DNA of 41,092 bases from assembly GCA_902761635.1 (NCBI GenBank), contig CACWLG010000055.1, positions 1 to 41,092 of the forward strand, read 5' to 3'. The translations under genes were made by a program, and so were the position numbers. Positions within the stretch are counted from its first letter, which is position 1, and the number at the start of each line of letters is the position of its first letter. The stretch comes from Oscillospiraceae bacterium. GTDB lineage: Bacteria > Bacillota > Clostridia > Oscillospirales > Oscillospiraceae. Of the stretch, positions 40,941 to 41,092 are shown piece after piece. Below the pieces are notes generated by a model. That model was not told the origin of the DNA. It searched no databases and saw nothing but the letters and a program-made list of their open reading frames with translations.

Positions 40941-41092
40941 ATGAGACGTGATTGGAAATCTGAGTACGAAAAACGTGTAGTCTGGATTCGTGCGCTCCTT
41001 GCACGCAGCGGTGCAAAAGGAATTGTCTACGGAAATTCCGGCGGCAAAGACAGTGCTCTGACGGGTATTCTCTGCAAAGGGGCCTGTCAGGA
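40941..41092 (+). CDS. nadE: NAD+ synthase, N-terminal part
   Basis: The first 50 codons are visible and run off the right edge. They read RRDWKSEYEKRVVWIRALLA and then the N-type ATP-pyrophosphatase loop YGNSGGKDSALTGILC, as in NH3-dependent NAD synthases. ATG 40941 has GGAG about 10 nt upstream. The enzyme amidates deamido-NAD with ammonia, so its gene beside the ammonium transporter gene is fitting. A frame upstream (ATG 40925) is in another phase and short. Confidence 0.85.
   Translation, partial: MRRDWKSEYEKRVVWIRALLARSGAKGIVYGNSGGKDSALTGILCKGACQ

Noticed and set aside
1-41092. CRISPR array, tRNA, rRNA or prophage
   Set aside because: No regularly spaced repeats, no cloverleaf with CCA-type ends and no phage structural or integrase genes were seen by eye.

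Overview
The window looks like a chromosomal segment of a high-GC, anaerobic, gut-type Clostridium relative, most likely Oscillospirales (Oscillospiraceae/Ruminococcaceae). This is inference. It rests on GGAGG-type ribosome binding sites, consensus sigma-A promoters with 17-nt spacers, lipoprotein signal peptides, a Y-family polymerase with YolD, a cellobiose phosphorylase locus, BspA-type repeats, and palindromic intergenic repeats (CGTAGGGG...CCCCTACG). I saw no rRNA, tRNA, CRISPR array or phage module.

Layout. 1-4810: a partial membrane-anchored hydrolase, then recD2 (broken near its N-terminus and fused at its C-terminus to a DUF4186 domain), an SDR dehydrogenase and a zinc-type macrodomain ADP-ribose hydrolase. 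4862-9704 (minus): a four-gene OpuC/Yeh-type osmoprotectant ABC transporter, a frameshifted ferredoxin-nitroreductase and a class M sirtuin (SirTM), the usual partner of that macrodomain. A 199-bp hyper-structured element separates the SirTM gene from its promoter, which is divergent from an HxlR regulator gene. 10.4-16.5 kb is a decaying accessory region. It holds remnants of a LexA-like repressor, a tannase-like esterase, a toxin-antitoxin pair and a flavodoxin, plus a MITE. Between them lie an intact LysR gene, a 73-aa protein, an alpha/beta hydrolase, an exported aldo/keto reductase and a flavodoxin-fold oxidoreductase.

16.6-24.7 kb is a cellobiose module: LacI, solute-binding protein, two permeases and a cytoplasmic GH5 glucanase on the minus strand, with a GH94 cellobiose phosphorylase divergent from lacI. 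Both divergent promoters carry the same TAAACGATTAAG box. A second MITE copy follows at 25.0 kb. 25.2-28.7 kb is a DNA-damage cassette on the minus strand: LexA-like S24 repressor, Y-family polymerase, YolD and SRAP/HMCES abasic-site protein. 29.2-30.6 kb holds a secreted leucine-rich-repeat protein and an MscS channel.

30.7-34.1 kb is the most intriguing unit. A consensus promoter is bracketed by two identical-type palindromic operators. It reads into a flavin reductase-like protein, an exported DUF362 protein, a flavodoxin tethered outside the membrane as a lipoprotein, and a histidine-rich DUF4405 membrane protein. Together they look like an inducible membrane-to-surface electron-transfer system. 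34.4-37.0 kb encodes an 862-aa hybrid of a P-loop-less KaiC-like domain and a PEP-synthase ATP-grasp module. 37.4-41.1 kb is a nitrogen/nucleotide segment: guaA, an Amt-PII fusion and the start of nadE. The divergent promoters at 37.1-37.3 kb each run straight into an intrinsic terminator before the coding region, which suggests attenuation on both sides.
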